Positions 1 to 8,327 of a stretch of 64,000 nucleotides of DNA are shown here, one piece after another (positions within the stretch are counted from its first letter, which is position 1; every line of letters begins with the position of its first letter). The translations under genes and the position numbers were made by a program. The DNA is from Granulicella sp. L46 (lineage in GTDB: Bacteria > Acidobacteriota > Terriglobia > Terriglobales > Acidobacteriaceae): the NCBI RefSeq assembly GCF_009765785.1, contig NZ_LMUT01000025.1:468890-532889 (forward strand), written 5' to 3'. The notes beneath the pieces are model-generated. The model was given only the letters and a program-made list of their open reading frames with translations. It did no database searches and was not told where the DNA came from.

Positions 1-127
1 TGGAGTTCCTCGACGTACCACACCGGCACGGTCAGGTCACAGGTGGACTTTGTGGAAGACAACCGAAGAAGTGCGAGGCCATAGTAGATCGGCACAGACC
101 GGATCGGATGAATATCCAGGGTAGCTG

Positions 128-1054
128 TCAATTCGAGTATCGTGCGACGATCCGAAGTGCATGCTCAAGCGAGGATTCGCCTAAAGCCAGGGCGGGCACG
201 CTCGGAACAGACTCCTTCGCAAGCTGGGTCAGAACGTGGCCAGGGGGCATCTCAAGAAAAAGATGGCAGCCCAACTCTTCCAAGACCGTTACTGAGTCGT
301 ACCAGCGGACGCCATGCGCAACGTTGCTCGCTAAATCCTCCGCGATCGCATCCGGAGTTCTTAGTGTCCTTGCGTTCACGTTACCGACATAAACATAGTT
401 GGGCGATTGCAATTGCATCTTCTCTAGGCTCTCTCTCAAGGCGACCGCCACAGGCTCCAGGAGTGGACAATGGGAGGGCACTGAAACATGCAGTGCTTCC
501 GATTTTCGCGCACCGTTCTTTCGAGCGGCCTCCAGCACCTTTCTAATGCCTTCATCGGAGCCCGCAACGACAATCTGGCGCGGGGCATTGATATTGCCGA
601 CGTATACCGGTGCCTGCGCCGAATAAGCTTCTTCGACCAGCCTCGATACCTGTATCTCGCTCAATCCAACGATGGCCGCAAGACCATACCCACTGGGATA
701 AAGCCGCACCATCATCTCCGCCCGTTGTCGTACGAGGCGAACTGCATCGGACAGACTGATCACTCCGCACAGAGTTGCGGCGGCAAACGCCCCGACTGAT
801 AGCCCTGCAACTGCTTCCGGCTTAACACCTTCTTCGATCAGCGCCCGAGCCATCGAGACACCACAGGCCAGCAGCGCTAACTGGACTGAAACCGACGATC
901 GCAGAGCTTCCTCCGAGTCAAGTTCTCGGATATCCATATTGAGATACTCGCTCACTTCATCGAGCGTTCGTGTGACCGCAGGATGGTCCGGCAGGGCGTG
1001 CAACATTCCCGGCATTTGCGAACCCTGTCCCGGAAAGAGAAACGCAATGCTCAT
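128..1054 (-). CDS. mdcH: Malonyl-CoA:ACP transacylase of malonate decarboxylase (MdcH)
   Basis: 308-aa cytoplasmic FabD-like acyltransferase. It shows the family's N-terminal GQGSQ at residues 9-13, the nucleophile elbow GLSVG with Ser86, and a catalytic-type His195 in the VPSHC segment. In the biotin-independent malonate decarboxylase system MdcH transfers malonyl from malonyl-CoA to the freshly made carrier protein MdcC to start the catalytic cycle. It is the last gene of the mdc operon, 31 bp after mdcG. A housekeeping FabD is the only serious alternative, and the position next to mdcG argues against it. The start at 1054 gives the expected beta strand directly before GQGSQ. Confidence 0.9.
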   Translation of the reverse strand: MSIAFLFPGQGSQMPGMLHALPDHPAVTRTLDEVSEYLNMDIRELDSEEALRSSVSVQLALLACGVSMARALIEEGVKPEAVAGLSVGAFAAATLCGVISLSDAVRLVRQRAEMMVRLYPSGYGLAAIVGLSEIQVSRLVEEAYSAQAPVYVGNINAPRQIVVAGSDEGIRKVLEAARKNGARKSEALHVSVPSHCPLLEPVAVALRESLEKMQLQSPNYVYVGNVNARTLRTPDAIAEDLASNVAHGVRWYDSVTVLEELGCHLFLEMPPGHVLTQLAKESVPSVPALALGESSLEHALRIVARYSN

Positions 1055-1085
1055 TTCTGCCTCGGTCGTAGTCCATTCGCGCTAA

Positions 1086-1739
1086 TCATTCCGACTCTCC
1101 GCCTTCCATCCAGGAGACGCTTCCGAGTCTAACGCCGCCTGGTGTGCGTAAAAGGATTGGTGCAACACCTCGACTGGCATATTCCTTCAAGGAGAAACCG
1201 CATGTCCGCGTCTCCACACGAATGTCCACGGCCGCAGGTAGACCGCTCGCCAACGCGCAGAGTGACTTTGCCTCGTCTGTGGCGATGGGCTCGTCGGCAT
1301 AAATAACAATGTCGAGATCGCTTTCCGGTTTTGCCACGTGATTGCCTGTCGCAAGCTCGAAGCCGACGCTCCCTCCTGGTCCCCAGGGACGATCAAAATC
1401 TGTCCAACGGTCTTTGAGAAGTGATAAGGCACCAAAGGCAGGCAGGGAATCAGCACGAAACGCTGGCAAGCTGCGTTTCAGGAGTTGAGGGGGCGTTGTA
1501 ATACTCTTCACTAACCCCGGCTCACAGAAAGCAGCCCAACGCTGATTCCGTTCGGGCCCACGAACACCTACAGGAATGCTCCGCTCCAAAGCGAGGCCAC
1601 GGCGAACGACCAGAAACGGCACTCGCCGTAGCCCCTCTGCGGCCCATTCGGGCACAGACGCATGGAGGGAGAGAAACCTCTCAGAGTCGACTTCCAACAA
1701 GTCGTGCGTCCGAACGTAAGCGGCTTCAAGTAGAAACAT
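1086..1739 (-). CDS. mdcG: Phosphoribosyl-dephospho-CoA transferase, holo-ACP synthase (MdcG)
   Basis: 217 aa, usual length for MdcG. Known role: transfers the 2'-(5''-triphosphoribosyl)-3'-dephospho-CoA prosthetic group made by MdcB onto the serine of the acyl carrier protein MdcC. The segment SDLDIVIYADEP in the C-terminal half is the acidic nucleotidyltransferase-type motif typical of the family, and it is preceded by a glycine-rich GPGGSVGFELATG stretch. The gene lies between an alpha/beta hydrolase (64-bp gap) and mdcH (31-bp gap), all on the same strand, so it is probably the penultimate cistron of the mdc operon. Confidence 0.88.
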   Translation of the reverse strand: MFLLEAAYVRTHDLLEVDSERFLSLHASVPEWAAEGLRRVPFLVVRRGLALERSIPVGVRGPERNQRWAAFCEPGLVKSITTPPQLLKRSLPAFRADSLPAFGALSLLKDRWTDFDRPWGPGGSVGFELATGNHVAKPESDLDIVIYADEPIATDEAKSLCALASGLPAAVDIRVETRTCGFSLKEYASRGVAPILLRTPGGVRLGSVSWMEGGESE

Positions 1740-1803
1740 GGAATGCCCTATCTATGTTGATTGCGCGCGATTGTCGATGTGCTTCCGAGTGCGCTCGGAC
1801 TCT

Positions 1804-2607
1804 CTACTGATCTTGTGCGTGTCGTGCGGCTTCCTCAATCAGTGCCGCCACTTCTTTTGGACGCGACTTGTAGATCGAGTGGCTGGCACCCTGGACTTCA
1901 ATCACATGGCTCTTGGCGCGTGCGGCGTACCAGCGTTCGAGATCAGGGTTGATGGTTCTGTCCTTTGTCGCTACGGCCACCCAGCTTGGCTTAGTCCTCC
2001 ACGCTGCGGCGGTGATGGTTGCGTGGAAATTCGCGTCCGCGATCAGTACTTGGGAGTGCGCTCCGAAAGCGGCTTCATCGGCGGGTAGATCGGCCGCAAA
2101 ATACTCGCGATATTGTGCAGGATCGAGGTAATCGAAACCGTCCGCTGTCCGTTTTATTGCCGTTGACTTGCTGATGTCGCTTGGGAAGCGCTTTCCGTCA
2201 GCAGCTTCGTTTTCTCCAGCGTCAGGCATGTGTGCAGCGACGTAGACCAATCCGGCGACTGAGGAATCTGTCCCAGCTTCGGTAATGACCGCTCCTCCAT
2301 AGCTGTGGGCTACGAGAATGCTCGGCCCATCCTGAAGAGTCAGGATGCGTTTGGTGGCAGAGACATCGTCCTGGAATGATGTCTCCGGCTCTTGAACGAT
2401 ACTGACATTGAAGCCGTCTTTGACGAGGATGTCGTAGACGCCCTTCCAGCCCGAGCCGTCTGCCCAGGCCCCATGCACCAGCACTACATTCCGAACGCGG
2501 TGGGTATCGGTCTGTGCTGAGAGGGTGTAGCAGGTGGACATCACTAACGCGACGGAGAGAAATCGCAACCATTGCGAGACAGACTTAACTTTCATTGACG
2601 TATTCAT
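1804..2607 (-). CDS. Exported alpha/beta hydrolase inserted in the mdc operon
   Basis: 267-aa secreted serine hydrolase. An N-terminal hydrophobic segment (about residues 10-30, ending near LSA) looks like a signal peptide. It is followed by an HGAWADGSGWKGV oxyanion-type motif and the nucleophile elbow AHSYGG; a late conserved GASHS supplies the likely catalytic His. The fold resembles small esterases of the salicylate-esterase/AHL-lactonase-like group, but the substrate is unknown. The start at 2607 is supported by AAGGAG 8 nt upstream. It sits between mdcF (98-bp gap) and mdcG (64-bp gap), wider than the overlaps inside mdcA-E, so it looks like a later insertion. Hydrolase assignment is secure; a role in malonate metabolism is not shown. 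Confidence 0.8.
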   Translation of the reverse strand: MNTSMKVKSVSQWLRFLSVALVMSTCYTLSAQTDTHRVRNVVLVHGAWADGSGWKGVYDILVKDGFNVSIVQEPETSFQDDVSATKRILTLQDGPSILVAHSYGGAVITEAGTDSSVAGLVYVAAHMPDAGENEAADGKRFPSDISKSTAIKRTADGFDYLDPAQYREYFAADLPADEAAFGAHSQVLIADANFHATITAAAWRTKPSWVAVATKDRTINPDLERWYAARAKSHVIEVQGASHSIYKSRPKEVAALIEEAARHAQDQ

Positions 2608-2705
2608 GTTGTTGCTCCTTTTTGAGAATGTTTTGTATCGTGTCCTGGAAGATCGAACGAAGCCAAGGCGTTTTCAATGAGCGTTTGTCCTTGCAGGGCG
2701 CCAGA

Positions 2706-3653
2706 TCAGGACAAGTGGCTGAGGAAGATAATCCATCCGGCTAACGTGAAGATCCCGATGACATAACTCGCAATCAGACTCGAGCTCGCAACCTCCGGAG
2801 TTGCATCGAAACCTTTTCCGAATACAATTCCGAAGAACCCGCAGGGAATCGCGCAAATCAGGACGACAGAACGAGTCGCTTCGAGCGGCAGGCTGAGAAA
2901 TCGTGCGATGAGGAGGCCGAGGGCAGGTTGAAGCAGGTTCTTTGCGAAGACCGACCAGCCCACACCCCAGGTAAATTCGAAGCGTTGCGCAGATACAATC
3001 AATCCCGTGAGAAACAATGCCGTCCCCGCGGTTGCGCTTCCAAGAACCGTGAGGCTCCTCTCCACATACGTTGGCATATGGAAGTCCATTGCGACAGCAA
3101 GAACCCCCAGTACCGGAGCCCAGACAACGGGTTTCTTAATTGCTTTCCACGCTGAAGTCCGAATGCGAGTCATTGGAGACAATGCTTTGCCTTCCACCGT
3201 GCTGCTTTCGAGGATCGCGAGAGTGATCGGCGAGATTGTGATAGATCCCATCGCAATGGCAACGGCGACGCTTACAACGGCATCATTGCCATACACGGCC
3301 AAAAGGAGCGGGAGGCCCACTGCGGTAGCATTCGGAAATCCAAGCGTCAGAGCGAGAACTGTGCTGTCTGCAGCGGTGTTCTTTCCGAGGCGCTGCGCTG
3401 CGATGTAAGTCAGGCCAAAAATGACGAAGTAGACGATTGCAAGCGCGACTGCAACCCTACCCTGGTTCCACAGGAGATGGCGCGATGTTCGAGCAATCGT
3501 CACGAACAGGGAGCAAGGGAGCGCAAAACTCATCACAAAGGTGATGAGACTCTTCACATTCCTGTTGTCGACAACATTCCGCAGACCTGCAATGTACCCA
3601 AACAGCAGGCCTGCGAAGATGGGCACGAGCGCGTTGGCCAGGATTGTGGCCAT
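2706..3653 (-). CDS. mdcF: AEC-family malonate transporter (MdcF-like)
   Basis: 315 aa from the Met at 3653. The protein is almost entirely hydrophobic with about ten membrane segments in two halves, as in the auxin efflux carrier (AEC) family to which MdcF belongs. The N-terminus LANALVPIFAGLLFGYIAG is the typical first AEC helix. The known role of MdcF is malonate uptake across the inner membrane. An upstream Met at 3671 would overlap mdcE by 17 nt; the Met at 3653 begins right after the mdcE stop and gives the usual family N-terminus, so I prefer it. Its position straight after mdcE supports the transporter role. Confidence 0.82.
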   Translation of the reverse strand: MATILANALVPIFAGLLFGYIAGLRNVVDNRNVKSLITFVMSFALPCSLFVTIARTSRHLLWNQGRVAVALAIVYFVIFGLTYIAAQRLGKNTAADSTVLALTLGFPNATAVGLPLLLAVYGNDAVVSVAVAIAMGSITISPITLAILESSTVEGKALSPMTRIRTSAWKAIKKPVVWAPVLGVLAVAMDFHMPTYVERSLTVLGSATAGTALFLTGLIVSAQRFEFTWGVGWSVFAKNLLQPALGLLIARFLSLPLEATRSVVLICAIPCGFFGIVFGKGFDATPEVASSSLIASYVIGIFTLAGWIIFLSHLS

Positions 3654-3654
3654 T

Positions 3655-4488
3655 TCAATTGGCCTGCTCATCCGCCCACTGTGCTTCGAGCATGGAGCGA
3701 GTCAAAATCGAAGCTTTCCTTGTTTCACGCGCCTCCTTCGACTGCAATCGATTGCTGAGATCTACAGGACTATTGCGGGCATCTTCGATGGCCGCGATTA
3801 GTTCATCTCGAACATGTTGGATTTCTTGCTGGGACGGATTATCAGGGCTGTCAACATGAAGCAGTTTGTGGAGAAGACCTAGCTTCGCATAGTCTCGAAT
3901 ATCGTAGGACAGTGGAGAGATAGTCTCTCCGAGCTTTTCAAGACTCTCGACGGATCGGCGTGTGATCCTTGCCGCAGCTTCCTTGTGCATCGCGTGAATC
4001 ATGACCCCATCGTCGTCAAATGCGAGAATCCGATTGGCCTGGTAGCCGTGCGTGAGGAAACCGCCGGAGAGTGCATGACCAACCACCAATGTAATGACCG
4101 GGTGACCCGCGAGTCGCGCAGTGCCATAAGCATCTGCTGCTGCCGCAGCCGCGAGAAAGATGGCTGCCGTCTCTTCTCTGCGCCCATAGGCCTGGCTCTT
4201 TACATCGACGATTGCGATGATCGGCCGCTTGATGGCGTTCTTATCCTGCTCGATAATTTCCCGTACCCGAGTAGCAAGCGTGTAAGCCTCTTCGAGCCCC
4301 ACTTGCCCGTCCCGCGCACAGGGAAAACGCGCATGCGGGTTTCGAACGACACAGAGAAATCGCGAGATATCTTCTCCCAGCAACGCATCTGCCGTCAATA
4401 CCGAATCAGGATCGCCTGACATCGGGTATGCCTGACCAGTCAGTGCGCGGAACCATACGGTCCCGCGAATGCCAGTATGTTCACTCAT
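3655..4488 (-). CDS. mdcE: Malonate decarboxylase gamma subunit (MdcE)
   Basis: 277 aa, crotonase-like carboxyltransferase fold. With MdcD it forms the decarboxylase that converts malonyl-S-ACP to acetyl-S-ACP and CO2. The region PIIAIVDVKSQAYGRREE and the later ALSGGFLTHGYQANRI with a glycine-rich oxyanion region are characteristic of the gamma subunit. Its start codon overlaps the mdcD stop (ATGA at 4485-4488), indicating translational coupling with mdcD. No anomaly seen. Confidence 0.9.
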   Translation of the reverse strand: MSEHTGIRGTVWFRALTGQAYPMSGDPDSVLTADALLGEDISRFLCVVRNPHARFPCARDGQVGLEEAYTLATRVREIIEQDKNAIKRPIIAIVDVKSQAYGRREETAAIFLAAAAAADAYGTARLAGHPVITLVVGHALSGGFLTHGYQANRILAFDDDGVMIHAMHKEAAARITRRSVESLEKLGETISPLSYDIRDYAKLGLLHKLLHVDSPDNPSQQEIQHVRDELIAAIEDARNSPVDLSNRLQSKEARETRKASILTRSMLEAQWADEQAN

Positions 4489-5360
4489 GGCTTCTCCTCC
4501 ACAGAACTACTTGTTCCCCAGGTGGCGCGCAACTCCCTGGGCTCCCACTGACGCGACGTATCGAGCGCGGCGATTCGACCGCGATAGAGCGCCACCTGGG
4601 AACTCCGATGGACAGGCGGAACGCCCTTGGCGATCAACTGCCTGACAACGTCAGCAAGCTGTTGCGTATCGTCTTCAACGAGAGCGTCAGCTAGGCCCGT
4701 CGCGTATCGCTGCTCCCCACCGTGGATCGCCCAGATCAGCGCGCGGTCGCTTGAATCGAATTCGTCGACCCCGGATTCCTGCTCGATTACCTCAGGGCCG
4801 TTTAAGCCCAGACGGGCTTCGCGCGTCAGAACGATATAGCTTGAAAGTCCTGCCGCGAGCGACATGCCCCCAAAGCAGCCGACGGTGCCGGCAGTAACAG
4901 AAATCACTGGGGCGTGTTTCCTGAGGGCAAGAATCGAAGCCATGATCTCGGCGATTGCCGCCAGTCCAAGGTTGGCCTCCTGAAGACGCACACCACCCGT
5001 TTCGAGCAGCATGACCGCGCTGGTTGGGACACCCTTCTCGTTGTCGGCACACGCCAGATCAAGAGCGGCTGTTAGCTTCGCACCGGAGACCTCTCCCATG
5101 CTTCCGCCCTGAAAGGCGCCTTCGAGGGCAACGACTACTGCAGCCTGTCCCGAGATTTTCCCTTTCATCACGACGCATCCGTCATCTGCCTGGGGCGTAA
5201 CTCCCTGCATCGAAAGCCATGGCGACTCCACGCGATCGAAGGGGCCGAGCAACTCGCGCGATGTTCCCACGTCGAAGAGTGCCTTTGCCCGTTCGCGAGC
5301 GTCTAGTTCAATAAAGCTCTGCCGATTGATGGAGTTTGCATCGTCTCTTTCGTAGCTCAT
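4485..5360 (-). CDS. mdcD: Malonate decarboxylase beta subunit (MdcD)
   Basis: 291 aa, carboxyltransferase of the acetyl-CoA carboxylase beta/crotonase superfamily and partner of MdcE in malonyl-S-ACP decarboxylation. Supporting segments are VMLLETGGVRLQEANLGL and TAGTVGCFGGMSLAAGLSS, which form the acyl-binding and oxyanion regions in this family, followed by GLNGPEVIEQESGVDEFD. The start overlaps the mdcC stop by four bases (ATGA), and the end overlaps mdcE in the same manner, so mdcC-D-E should be translated as a coupled unit. Confidence 0.9.
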   Translation of the reverse strand: MSYERDDANSINRQSFIELDARERAKALFDVGTSRELLGPFDRVESPWLSMQGVTPQADDGCVVMKGKISGQAAVVVALEGAFQGGSMGEVSGAKLTAALDLACADNEKGVPTSAVMLLETGGVRLQEANLGLAAIAEIMASILALRKHAPVISVTAGTVGCFGGMSLAAGLSSYIVLTREARLGLNGPEVIEQESGVDEFDSSDRALIWAIHGGEQRYATGLADALVEDDTQQLADVVRQLIAKGVPPVHRSSQVALYRGRIAALDTSRQWEPRELRATWGTSSSVEEKP

Positions 5361-5650
5361 TGCTCACTCACCTCCACTGCCTGCTCCAGGCGCAATAGGA
5401 CACTGCCAGGTGTTGCCCCTGCGTCGTTGATCTGGATCCGAACAACCCCGTCGTACTTCGCAAAAAAGCGATCCAGCACCGCCTTCCACGTGTCGCGAAA
5501 GCCGTCTACGCTTGTTCGCACGAAAACGTGCGAGCTTTCGCCTTCGACGGGTTCAAGAAGAACTTCAAGATCTCCAGAACCCACGACACCGACATGGGCT
5601 TTCCTGGACACCTTTCGCTTGGATGGATAGTCGAACTCAATTTGCTCCAT
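5357..5650 (-). CDS. mdcC: Malonate decarboxylase acyl carrier protein, delta subunit (MdcC)
   Basis: 97-aa carrier protein that holds the malonyl/acetyl group on a phosphoribosyl-dephospho-CoA arm. I chose the ATG at 5650 instead of a longer frame from 5683 because GGAGG lies 6 nt upstream. This start also places the serine of VVGSGDLEVL at residue 25, the position reported for the modified serine of the Klebsiella protein (from memory). The gene overlaps the end of mdcB by 14 nt and its stop overlaps mdcD. The remainder follows the family pattern, with VFVRTSVDGF and a C-terminal segment starting at IQINDAGATPG. Confidence 0.9.
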   Translation of the reverse strand: MEQIEFDYPSKRKVSRKAHVGVVGSGDLEVLLEPVEGESSHVFVRTSVDGFRDTWKAVLDRFFAKYDGVVRIQINDAGATPGSVLLRLEQAVEVSEQ

Positions 5651-6560
5651 GGGAATCCTCCGGCCAACTTTTGTCAGCTTCAACCTCGGCTTGTTTCAGT
5701 TCGATGGCATCGAAAAATATGGTTGCAGCGAGAAGATCTGCACTGCCGCCTGGCGACACCTTCAAGCTCAGCAACTGGCGATCGAGGAGCGTCAATTGCT
5801 GCTTTCCGATTTGCGTTCCTACGCCTCCAGCCTTCTCCACCGCCAATGCATTTTTCTTCGCGGTAATAAGGGCATCTGTTCCTCCCCTGTACAGCAGGCA
5901 CGTGTCGTCCAGACGGGCGATGATGCTCAACAACGCGTCGAGACGGGCTACGTGCTCCTTTGCACCGCTTGTGCGTCTCAAACGAAGAGTCGGCAAACCT
6001 ACATCGATCACATGAGGAAATCCCTGAAGCGCTTCGCCGCGCGCTCCCGAAGCGCCATATCGCTTCGAAACGACGTCCCCATGGGAGACGAGCCGAGGTG
6101 CTGCCCGATCCTCAAAGGAAGCAATGGCCCGAGCGGTTGCAGCAATCTCAGGTGCTGTTTGATGTTCATCGTCCTGCATGGCCGCGGCCGATATGAGAAG
6201 ACCCAAAACCCATATGGCCCCTTTGTGAGAGTTGGTGCCGCCCGTTGCTCTGAACATGGCGCGCTCCGCGTTGCGGCCAATCGCTGCGATCTGCTCGCGG
6301 ATTCTCTGGCTAGGGCGAGCACCAGCGCATACAAATGCCATCTCGCGTAAGTACGGCTCAATCGCTACAGCGGAGACTCGCATGATGGCGAGAGATAAAT
6401 CGCTGTGCGCCCCAGCGCCGCGACGGTCTACCAAGCCCGGTTTCGGTGTCAACTCCGCCTCCGCGATCAACGCCTGCCGGGCTAGACTCGACAGCCACGC
6501 TGAAGGCTCTGGATCATTCGACGGAGATCTAAGAGCTGAATTGGATGAGAAGTGTGCCAT
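5637..6560 (-). CDS. mdcB: Triphosphoribosyl-dephospho-CoA synthase (MdcB)
   Basis: 307 aa. Makes the prosthetic-group precursor from dephospho-CoA and ATP for attachment to MdcC by MdcG. Family marks are the early AELTPKPGLVDRRGAGAHSD segment, GGTNSHKGAIWVLGLL (a conserved TNxHKGA core) and SHGDVVSKRYGASGARGEA. CitG of citrate lyase is the paralogous alternative, but the genomic setting settles it as MdcB. It starts 2 nt after the mdcA stop and overlaps mdcC by 14 nt. Confidence 0.9.
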   Translation of the reverse strand: MAHFSSNSALRSPSNDPEPSAWLSSLARQALIAEAELTPKPGLVDRRGAGAHSDLSLAIMRVSAVAIEPYLREMAFVCAGARPSQRIREQIAAIGRNAERAMFRATGGTNSHKGAIWVLGLLISAAAMQDDEHQTAPEIAATARAIASFEDRAAPRLVSHGDVVSKRYGASGARGEALQGFPHVIDVGLPTLRLRRTSGAKEHVARLDALLSIIARLDDTCLLYRGGTDALITAKKNALAVEKAGGVGTQIGKQQLTLLDRQLLSLKVSPGGSADLLAATIFFDAIELKQAEVEADKSWPEDSHGAN

Positions 6561-6562
6561 GA

Positions 6563-8221
6563 TTACCAGCTCCGAAAGCGCGCAGGTGGGTTATAGAGTC
6601 CGCCGGACCAGGCGACCAGGTCTTCCATGCTTCGTGCTGCGAGCAGAGAACGCTTCGCCTGTAGCCGCTGTATTCCGAGATCTTCCGGGTAGGCGACGAT
6701 TCCCTTACTTCGAAGTGCCGCAGTCTCAGATGCCTTAGCCTTCAGACCGACCGGGCTCACTCCAGCCACCGCTGCGAGGGCGCGACGGCGCTCCTCCAGC
6801 CCGTCGGCCTTGTATAGATACGCAATCCCTTCCTCAGTGACCACATGGCTGACGTCGTCTCCATAGATCATGATGGGAGCAATTGGCATCCCTGCCTGCT
6901 TGCCGACCTGCACCGCATCGAGAGTTTCTACGAACGCGGGGACGCCTCCACTTTGGAAGGTCTCCACGGTCTGAACCACGAGCTTGCGACCGCGAACAAT
7001 CGGCTTGTTCTCCGTAATCAGATCAAGCCATGCGGGAGAACTGTGCCGTCGTCCATGAGGATCGTGTCCCATGTTGGGCGCGCCTCCGAACCCTGCCAGT
7101 CGTCCAATTGTGACAGTCGACGAGTTGGCATCGGCATCCATCTGCAGCGTCGAGCCGATAAATCCATCGACCGCGTACTGTCCTGCAAGCTGGCACAGAA
7201 CCCGGTTTGAGCGAAGGCTGCCGTCTCTTCCGGTAAAAAAGATATCCGGGCGCGCCGCTATATATTGATCCATGCCTACTTCGCTGCCGAACGAATGAAT
7301 GCTCTTGACCCATCCGCGTTCGATTGCGGGGATCAGGGTCGGATGCGGATTCAGTGCCCAGTGTTCGCAAATCTTCCCTCGGAGCCCAAGCGATTCTCCG
7401 TAGGTCGGCAAAAGGAGTTCGATCGCCGCGGTATCGAAGCCGATCCCATGATTCAGCGAGTGGACCTGGTGCCGTTCATACACTCCACGGATCACCATCA
7501 TGCCGACGAGAATCTGCAGTTCACTGATGTGTCGCGGGTCGCGTGTAAAGAGCGGCTCGACTGCGAATGGCCGATCCGCCTCAACCACCACATCGACCCA
7601 CGAAGCAGGGATATCGACGCGCGGCAGTTTCTCGACGATCTCGTTCACCTGCACGATAACGATTCCATCGTGGAAGGCAGCCGCTTCAACAATCACCGGC
7701 GTATCTTCCGTATTAGGCCCGGTGTAAAGGTTGCCCTCTGCATCCGCCTGTTCGGCGCAAACAAGAACGACATTGGGAACTAGATCGACCAGCAATCGCG
7801 CATAGAGTTCGACGTAGGTATGAATCGCGCCGATGTCGAGCTTGCCGTCTTCCAGCAGTTGCGACACGCGCAGGCTCTGCGGGCCAGCGAAGGCGAAATC
7901 CACCTTCTTTGCAATCCCGAGTTCAAATAGGGTGAGATGCTCAGGACGGCTGATGCTCGAAATGATCAGATGTAGATCATGCAGCTTCTTCGCATCGACT
8001 TTCACCAGGGAGCGCGAAAGGAAGTCAGCCTGTTTTTGGTTGTCGCCCTCGAGCACGACCTTGTCACCGCTGACAATGAGAGTTTCGAGCGCCTCGATCA
8101 TCTTCTTCCGGGGCAGGATAGGACCTTTCATCCAGGGCTGAACTTGTTGCATGCGCCGTCGTTTCTCATCGCGCCGCGTCGTCCAGGAACGTGATACCTG
8201 TCCTAACGTTTGCTGTGCCAT
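6563..8221 (-). CDS. mdcA: Malonate decarboxylase alpha subunit, acetyl-S-ACP:malonate ACP transferase (MdcA)
   Basis: 552 aa, the full length expected for MdcA. It exchanges malonate for acetate on the carrier protein, producing malonyl-S-ACP for MdcD/E. The coenzyme A transferase-like body includes GFIGSTLQMDADANSSTV and the glycine-rich RLAGFGGAPNMGHDPHGR segment, which is distinctive for this subunit. First gene of the operon; a GAGGAG ribosome binding site lies 9 nt before the ATG at 8221. Divergent from the LysR gene, with 106 bp between them. Confidence 0.93.
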   Translation of the reverse strand: MAQQTLGQVSRSWTTRRDEKRRRMQQVQPWMKGPILPRKKMIEALETLIVSGDKVVLEGDNQKQADFLSRSLVKVDAKKLHDLHLIISSISRPEHLTLFELGIAKKVDFAFAGPQSLRVSQLLEDGKLDIGAIHTYVELYARLLVDLVPNVVLVCAEQADAEGNLYTGPNTEDTPVIVEAAAFHDGIVIVQVNEIVEKLPRVDIPASWVDVVVEADRPFAVEPLFTRDPRHISELQILVGMMVIRGVYERHQVHSLNHGIGFDTAAIELLLPTYGESLGLRGKICEHWALNPHPTLIPAIERGWVKSIHSFGSEVGMDQYIAARPDIFFTGRDGSLRSNRVLCQLAGQYAVDGFIGSTLQMDADANSSTVTIGRLAGFGGAPNMGHDPHGRRHSSPAWLDLITENKPIVRGRKLVVQTVETFQSGGVPAFVETLDAVQVGKQAGMPIAPIMIYGDDVSHVVTEEGIAYLYKADGLEERRRALAAVAGVSPVGLKAKASETAALRSKGIVAYPEDLGIQRLQAKRSLLAARSMEDLVAWSGGLYNPPARFRSW

Positions 8222-8327
8222 CGGATCACTCTCCTCTTGTTCACATGCTGATTACACACCGGCCCTTTCTATTTGTGAAATTGTTTGTTTACTACTCTGT
8301 GATAAGAATTACAAATATACTCATGAG
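8222..8327. promoter_or_regulatory. Divergent mdcA / LysR-regulator control region
   Basis: The 106-bp AT-rich gap holds the promoters of both the mdc operon and its regulator. Two dyads are visible: TATTTGT (8270-8276) with ACAAATA (8311-8317), a perfect 7-bp inverted pair 34 bp apart; and the shorter imperfect palindrome TGTGATAAGAATTACA (8298-8313), a size typical of a LysR-type recognition half. Binding by the adjacent regulator is inferred from position. Confidence 0.5.

Noticed and set aside
1-127. Open plus-strand frame reading WSSSTYHTGTVRSQVDFVED to a stop at 82-84
   Set aside because: Only 27 codons before the window edge, not enough to tell a gene 3' end from chance.
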